Below are positions 14,012 through 18,355 of a stretch of 18,355 nt of DNA, in pieces (positions within the stretch are counted from its first letter, which is position 1; every line of letters starts with the position of its first letter). This DNA comes from Rhizobium sp. Q54 (GTDB lineage Bacteria > Pseudomonadota > Alphaproteobacteria > Rhizobiales > Beijerinckiaceae). The DNA lies in the NCBI GenBank assembly GCA_945901195.1, contig CAMDKB010000025.1, positions 1-18,355 of the forward strand, read 5' to 3'. The translations under genes and the position numbers were made by a program. The notes beneath the pieces are model-generated. The model did not search any database. It was not told the origin of the DNA and worked only from the letters and a program-made list of their open reading frames with translations.

Positions 14012-14051
14012 CGGGCATAAGGGGCGCACCAGACCGCCCGGAGGGGATTTT

Positions 14052-15245
14052 ATGACTAATAGGCGGCGCCCGGTGGCGCTCTCGGTGTTGCGCGCGTTTC
14101 TCAAACAGGAAGCGGCAGGCGGCTATGTCCTGATGGCGGTCGCAGTACTGGCGATGGGCGTCGCAAATTCTCCGCTGGCTGATGTCTACTTCGCCACCAT
14201 GAAGGCAAAGCTGGGCCCGCTCAGTGTGTTGCACTGGATAAATGATGGCTTGATGGCGATTTTTTTTCTGCTCGTCGGCCTCGAAATCAAGCGCGAGTTT
14301 GTCGATGGCCAGCTGTCATCCTGGCCTGACCGGATTTTGCCCGGCGTGGCGGCTGCCGGCGGCATGGCGGTGCCCGCCCTGTTTTACGTCATGTTCAATA
14401 CCGGCGATCCCGCGCTTCTGCGCGGCTGGGCGATTCCCACGGCGACGGATATCGCCTTTTCGCTTGGTGTCCTAGCACTTGTTGGCTCACGCGCGCCCGT
14501 ATCGCTCAAGATATTTCTGACGGCGTTGGCGATCATCGACGATCTCGGCGCCATAATCGTCATTGCGATCTTTTACACGTCGAACCTGTCAATTCCTGCG
14601 ATAGCGGGCGCAGGGGGGCTTGTTGTTTTGCTGGCAGTTTTCAATCGCTTGGGGGTAAAGGCACTCTGGCCTTATTTGCTGGCAGGCTGCGGGTTGTGGG
14701 TCTTGGTCCATGAATCGGGCGTCCACACGACTTTGGCGGGCGTGCTGCTGGCCTTGACGATCCCCATCGACGTCAGCCCTGGCAAGCCCGATGACGTGCA
14801 TTCCCCCTTGCATCGGCTTGAACATGCGATTTCGCCGTGGGTCGCATTTCTCGTGGTGCCTATATTCGGGTTCGCCAATGCGGGGGTGGCGCTTGCGGGC
14901 ATCGGGCTGGCGCAGGTTTTTCATCCGGTTACGCTGGGTGTGGCGGCAGGCCTCTTTGTCGGCAAGCAGATCGGCATCCTTGGTTCGGTGTGGCTGCTGG
15001 TGAAATCCGGCCTCGCTCAACTGCCGCGTGACGCGAGCTGGGGGCAGGTCTATGGCGTGGCGTTGCTCTGCGGCATCGGATTCACGATGAGCTTGTTCAT
15101 TGGCCTGCTGGCTTTTCCGGGCCGCACCGATCTCGAACAATTCGTGAAAATTGGCGTGATGGGTGGCTCGGTCCTTTCTGCAATTGCCGGTGCGCTGATC
15201 CTGATGTGGGTAAAGCCAATCAAGTCCAGGCGAAAAGCCGGTTAG
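14052..15245 (+). CDS. nhaA: Na+/H+ antiporter NhaA
   Basis: The 397-aa inner-membrane protein exchanges external protons for internal sodium (two protons per sodium in E. coli). It is hydrophobic throughout, with about a dozen membrane helices. Key residues fall on E. coli numbering exactly: D133 in ATDIAFSLG, D163-D164 in IIDDLGAI, and the pH-sensor region histidine H225 in SGVHTTLAG. The later lysine lies in VGKQIGILG. The opening helix FLKQEAAGGYVLM and GLEIKREFVDGQL are typical. The ATG at 14052 has GGAGGGG (14040-14046) six to twelve bases upstream; an earlier in-frame ATG at 14007 lies inside the promoter region and is not used. It is followed after 19 bases by the NAD(P)HX repair gene. 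Confidence 0.97.
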   Translation: MTNRRRPVALSVLRAFLKQEAAGGYVLMAVAVLAMGVANSPLADVYFATMKAKLGPLSVLHWINDGLMAIFFLLVGLEIKREFVDGQLSSWPDRILPGVAAAGGMAVPALFYVMFNTGDPALLRGWAIPTATDIAFSLGVLALVGSRAPVSLKIFLTALAIIDDLGAIIVIAIFYTSNLSIPAIAGAGGLVVLLAVFNRLGVKALWPYLLAGCGLWVLVHESGVHTTLAGVLLALTIPIDVSPGKPDDVHSPLHRLEHAISPWVAFLVVPIFGFANAGVALAGIGLAQVFHPVTLGVAAGLFVGKQIGILGSVWLLVKSGLAQLPRDASWGQVYGVALLCGIGFTMSLFIGLLAFPGRTDLEQFVKIGVMGGSVLSAIAGALILMWVKPIKSRRKAG

Positions 15246-15264
15246 GCTTGCGCCGGGGCGGGCC

Positions 15265-16794
15265 ATGCCGCACGATTGGTCGATGCAATATGCCCAAGAA
15301 ATTCTGACCAATGCCGAAATGGCGGAATCCGACCGGTTCACCATTGCCAGAGGTACGCCCGGCATCCCGCTGATGGAACGCGCAGGCGCTGCGGTGGCTG
15401 ACGCGGCGCGTCAGGCTATGCCATCCGGCGGCAAGACGATCGTCATTCTCTGCGGTCCCGGCAACAATGGCGGCGATGGTTTCGTTGCGGCCCGCTTGCT
15501 GCGGGACATGGGGTTTTCGGTCACGGCGGGACTTCTGGGCCAGCGTGAAAAACTTGCCGGAGATGCAGCACTTGCAGCGCAGGCCTGGACGGGACGCACA
15601 GCCTCGGCCGCGCTGGTTGACCTTGATTCCGCCGACCTTGTTATAGACGCGCTGTTCGGCGCTGGCTTGTCGCGTGATATCGACGGGCGCGCGCGCGCCA
15701 TTATCGAGCGCCTGAACTTCTGGCGCAATCTGACGCGCAAACCTGTACTGGCCGTTGATGTGCCCTCCGGCCTTGATGGCGATACCGGGCAGGCGCGAGG
15801 CATTGCCGTCGAGGCTGATGTCACCATCACTTTCTTTCGCCTGAAGCCCGGCCACCTGTTGCTGCCCGGCCGCAAATTGTGTGGCCGCACGTTGCTCGAA
15901 CCCATCGGGACGCACCCGCAAGCGCTGGAATATATCGCGCCCAAAACTGTTCTGAACGCGCCGCCGGTTTGGCGCGCGTGGCTCCAGCAAACTGACGCGT
16001 CCAGCCATAAATATGTGCGCGGCCATGCGCTCGTTATCAGCGGCCCCATGCATCAGACGGGTGGCGCGCGGCTGTCTGCGATGGGCGCGTTGCGTGCCGG
16101 GGCGGGACTTGTCACGCTGTCTTCGCCGCGTGAGGCGCTTGGCGTGAATGCGGCCCACCTCACCGCGATCATGTTGACTCCTTGCGATGACGCTCAGGAG
16201 CTCGCCACCATCCTCTACGATGCCCGCAAGAATGCGCTCGTGATCGGTCCTGGTGCGGGTGTGGGCGAAAACACCTTCGCACTGGCAGAAGCAGCTCTCA
16301 GCGCAGCCACGGCGCCCTCAATTGTTCTGGATGCTGACGCGTTGACGAGTTTTGCGGGGAAAACAGAAGCGCTTGCGCATCTCATCGCCACCCGCAAACG
16401 TCCTGTGGTGCTGACGCCCCATGAAGGCGAATTTGCACGGCTGTTTGGGCCGCAGGATGTAACGCGGGGCAAACTCGCCCGCGCCCGCGAGGCTGCGGCC
16501 CAAACGGGCGCAATCATGGTGTTGAAAGGCGCAGACACTGTGGTCGCCGAGCCTCAGGGCAGGGCAGCTATCGCATGCAACGCGCCACCCTGGCTTGCAA
16601 CGGCAGGATCAGGCGATGTGCTGGCGGGCATGATTGCGGGATTGCTGGCGCAAGGAATGCCGGGCTTTGAAGCTGCATGCGCGGCCGTCTGGCTGCACGG
16701 CGAGGCGGCCATTAAATTTGGCCCGGGTCTGATCGCCGAAGACTTGCCCGCGATGCTGCCGCAGATCTGGGGCAAGATACTGGCGCAGGCCTAG
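15265..16794 (+). CDS. nnr: Bifunctional NAD(P)HX epimerase / ADP-dependent dehydratase
   Basis: The 509-aa fusion repairs hydrated NADH and NADPH. The N-terminal half (about 1-215) is the epimerase (YjeF_N): PGIPLMERAGAAVADAARQ, CGPGNNGGDGFVAARLLRD, and VLAVDVPSGLDGDTGQ. The C-terminal half (about 245-509) is the dehydratase: VISGPMHQTGGARLSAMGALRAGAGLVTL, then VIGPGAGVG, PHEGEFARLFG, MVLKGADTVVAEP, and ATAGSGDVLAGMIAGLLAQG, the last with the catalytic aspartate loop. This matches E. coli YjeF in length and domain order. ATG at 15265 has GGGGCGGG upstream; an ATG at 15283 is possible. The 19-base gap after nhaA suggests a shared transcript. It converges with the multicopper-oxidase-like gene. 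Confidence 0.96.
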   Translation: MPHDWSMQYAQEILTNAEMAESDRFTIARGTPGIPLMERAGAAVADAARQAMPSGGKTIVILCGPGNNGGDGFVAARLLRDMGFSVTAGLLGQREKLAGDAALAAQAWTGRTASAALVDLDSADLVIDALFGAGLSRDIDGRARAIIERLNFWRNLTRKPVLAVDVPSGLDGDTGQARGIAVEADVTITFFRLKPGHLLLPGRKLCGRTLLEPIGTHPQALEYIAPKTVLNAPPVWRAWLQQTDASSHKYVRGHALVISGPMHQTGGARLSAMGALRAGAGLVTLSSPREALGVNAAHLTAIMLTPCDDAQELATILYDARKNALVIGPGAGVGENTFALAEAALSAATAPSIVLDADALTSFAGKTEALAHLIATRKRPVVLTPHEGEFARLFGPQDVTRGKLARAREAAAQTGAIMVLKGADTVVAEPQGRAAIACNAPPWLATAGSGDVLAGMIAGLLAQGMPGFEAACAAVWLHGEAAIKFGPGLIAEDLPAMLPQIWGKILAQA

Positions 16795-16875
16795 CCGCGT
16801 GACCTGCGTCAGCGCCTTTTCAGGATAATTTTGCGGCTGCGCATGAACGGCGGGCAAGCGGCACCGGAGGCAATC

Positions 16876-18273
16876 TCAAGTCACTTCGATCCACGCGGAC
16901 AGCCCGCTTTCGCCATGCGCAAGTATGCCGCTGCCGAGCCGCCATTTTCCGGGATTGTCGGCCAGAATTGCAACGCGCACTGTCTTGCCCTCCGGCACGA
17001 TGACGCTGTCGCGCCAATACGGCTCCCAGCCATCATCCAGCAGATGGAGTTGCCGCATGACATGGCCGTGCAGCCGCATGACATGGGGCACAGTGCTTGT
17101 GTTGATGAAACCTAGAGTCAATGGTGACCCGCGTTTGATACTGAACATTGGCTTTGCCGGATCGATGTCCAGGGAGGCGCCGTTGAATGTCCACAAGCGC
17201 CGGGGATCAAGCTTTGCCGCTTTGAGCGGCGCAATCGTGAGATCGAGCCGCTTGGCGTTCTGCATCTGGATGATCGCTGGCAGCGACGGATTGTTGGGCA
17301 GCGAGGCGATGGGCGGCAGGGCAGGGCGGCGCGCGCCTCTGGACGTAAATGTCGCGACATCCTGAGGCGGCGTGTCAGGTTTGCCCTGAAGGGGCCAGCG
17401 TCGCAGAACGATTTTCGCGCTTTGCTTTTCATCCTCGGGCATATCGAAGAACACATCGAAGCGCGCGCCGGGGCCGATGGGAAATGTCCGCGCCACGGGC
17501 TCAAACGCATTGCAGGGTTGACTGTCGATCGCTGCGATCATCGGAATCGCGCCTTCAAAGGTCAGCGCTGCAATTTGCGCCATGCACATGTTGACCACGC
17601 GCAGACGAACACGCGCGCCGGGCGCCACGTCCTGTAGAAAGGGCGCAGGCGCGCCGTTGATTGTCATCAGCGGACCCAGCCGACCCGCGCCTGCACTATC
17701 GGCGGGCTGAATGATTGGCTCGCGCAGCGCGCCCTTGTCGTCGAGCTGCCAGTCAGCCAGCACGATCATGAATTCATGATCAACCTGGGGCGGCGTGTCT
17801 TCTTCGACGACGAGAATTCCGCCAAGCCCGCGTGCCGCTTGTTCAGCAGCAGAGGGGCCATGCGGATGAAAGTAAAACAACCCGCTATCGGGCGGCGTAA
17901 AACGATAATCAAAACTCTGTCCCGGCGCGACGGGCGCCTGCGTCAGCGGCGCAATCCCGTCAAAAGCATTGGGACAACGCATGCCGCGTATGTGCAGGGA
18001 GGTCGATTGCTTGAGGCTATTGACGAGACGCAGCTTCAGTTCCTCACCCTTCTTGATGCGCAGGAGGGGGCCGGGAAACTGGCCATTGTAGCCAAGTACA
18101 GCCGTCGCAGGCTCTTGCGTGCCGCGCAACCTGGCTTCTCCGGGCCTGGCGTCCAGCACGAAAAAGCCGTCTGCGGTTTTGGCAGCGGTGGGCGTTTGCG
18201 CATGCAGCGCATCCAGCGGAAACACGCCAGCGGCAATACTGGTGGCAAGAAATTTACGGCGCGTTTGAATCAT
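16876..18273 (-). CDS. Multicopper oxidase-fold protein with degenerate copper sites, Tat-exported
   Basis: The 465-aa product has a Tat signal (TRRKFLATSIAAGV, residues 4-17) and three cupredoxin-like domains of the multicopper oxidase family. Expected copper motifs are only partly kept. Motif 1 is H94-I-R96 instead of HxH. Motif 2, H136-P-H138, is intact. Motif 3 is H397-V-M-R400-L-H402 instead of HxxHxH. Motif 4 is G447-S448-G449-ILA-H453 instead of HCHxxxH, with L458 at the axial methionine position. The type-1 cysteine and most trinuclear-centre histidines are therefore missing, so oxidase activity is unlikely. E. coli FtsP/SufI is a precedent for a copper-free, Tat-exported relative with a structural role. 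ATG at 18273 is chosen to place the twin arginine near the N-terminus. The frame itself is intact. Confidence 0.92.
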   Translation of the reverse strand: MIQTRRKFLATSIAAGVFPLDALHAQTPTAAKTADGFFVLDARPGEARLRGTQEPATAVLGYNGQFPGPLLRIKKGEELKLRLVNSLKQSTSLHIRGMRCPNAFDGIAPLTQAPVAPGQSFDYRFTPPDSGLFYFHPHGPSAAEQAARGLGGILVVEEDTPPQVDHEFMIVLADWQLDDKGALREPIIQPADSAGAGRLGPLMTINGAPAPFLQDVAPGARVRLRVVNMCMAQIAALTFEGAIPMIAAIDSQPCNAFEPVARTFPIGPGARFDVFFDMPEDEKQSAKIVLRRWPLQGKPDTPPQDVATFTSRGARRPALPPIASLPNNPSLPAIIQMQNAKRLDLTIAPLKAAKLDPRRLWTFNGASLDIDPAKPMFSIKRGSPLTLGFINTSTVPHVMRLHGHVMRQLHLLDDGWEPYWRDSVIVPEGKTVRVAILADNPGKWRLGSGILAHGESGLSAWIEVT

Positions 18274-18295
18274 GATCCTGCTTATGGGCTGTTGA

Positions 18296-18314
18296 ATGCA
18301 CTCGCACTGTGCAT
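18296..18314. promoter_or_regulatory. Perfect inverted repeat upstream of the multicopper oxidase-like gene
   Basis: ATGCAC (18296-18301) and GTGCAT (18309-18314) are perfect inverted arms separated by seven bases, starting 22 bases before the gene's ATG. The position suits a repressor site. It does not match the copper-regulator sites I know (CueR- or CopY-type). Confidence 0.4.
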
Positions 18315-18355
18315 GGCCGGCCGGAAATGACAATATGCGTCCAAAGCCACGCTTG

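Noticed and set aside
15220..16158. Minus-strand open frame (312 codons) opposite the NAD(P)HX repair gene
   Set aside because: It is the antisense shadow of a well-conserved gene; the Arg/Gln-rich translation has no family features.
16784..16825. Possible terminator after the NAD(P)HX repair gene
   Set aside because: CGCAGG/CCTGCG can pair, but the stem is short, the loop is long and only four Ts follow after a gap.

Overview
The window looks like chromosomal DNA from an alphaproteobacterium, most likely of the order Hyphomicrobiales (Rhizobiales). By eye the GC content is near 60%. The evidence is the gene set: an IalB-family exported protein, HspQ with the usual alphaproteobacterial start, a uracil-DNA glycosylase of the PWRPPGNR subtype, orphan Bug/TctC-type and family-5 solute-binding proteins, and ETF-ubiquinone oxidoreductase. 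A genus cannot be named from this alone. No rRNA, tRNA, CRISPR array or phage module was seen.

Layout. 1-128 is the end of an IS5-type insertion sequence with the first codons of its transposase on the minus strand. 145-3265, minus strand: a small hypothetical gene, ETF-QO behind its own promoter and a near-perfect palindrome, and a Bug/TctC-type periplasmic binding protein. 3312-6270, plus strand: a family-4-like uracil-DNA glycosylase, a DUF4399 exported protein interrupted by an amber codon exactly at its signal-peptide junction, a ypfJ-type zinc metalloprotease, and moaB one base behind it. 6295-12495, minus strand, listed in transcription order: a YejA-like solute-binding protein, a 13-codon bridging ORF, an ANL-superfamily protein that lacks its ATP loop, a FrnE/DsbA-like thioredoxin-fold protein, a TauD-type dioxygenase and a MetE-like methyltransferase. 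12749-13477, plus strand: the IalB-family protein, ending at a strong bidirectional terminator shared with convergent hspQ. hspQ and nhaA diverge from a structured 148-bp region. nhaA is followed by the fused NAD(P)HX repair enzyme. The right end is a Tat-exported multicopper-oxidase-like protein on the minus strand.

How the genes work together. Most are housekeeping or single-gene functions: electron entry from acyl-CoA oxidation into the quinone pool, DNA repair, molybdenum cofactor synthesis, Na+/H+ exchange, NAD(P)HX repair and heat-shock proteolysis control. The minus-strand block 8711-12495 is tightly packed and may form an uptake/metabolism operon of unknown substrate. I found no coherent new multi-gene system. 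The most unusual observations are: a multicopper-oxidase fold that has lost five of ten copper ligands, including the type-1 cysteine; an ANL protein without the phosphate-binding loop or the C-terminal lysine domain; the amber codon in the DUF4399 gene; a glycosylase with two of its four Fe-S cysteines replaced; and several palindromic sequences in promoter regions.
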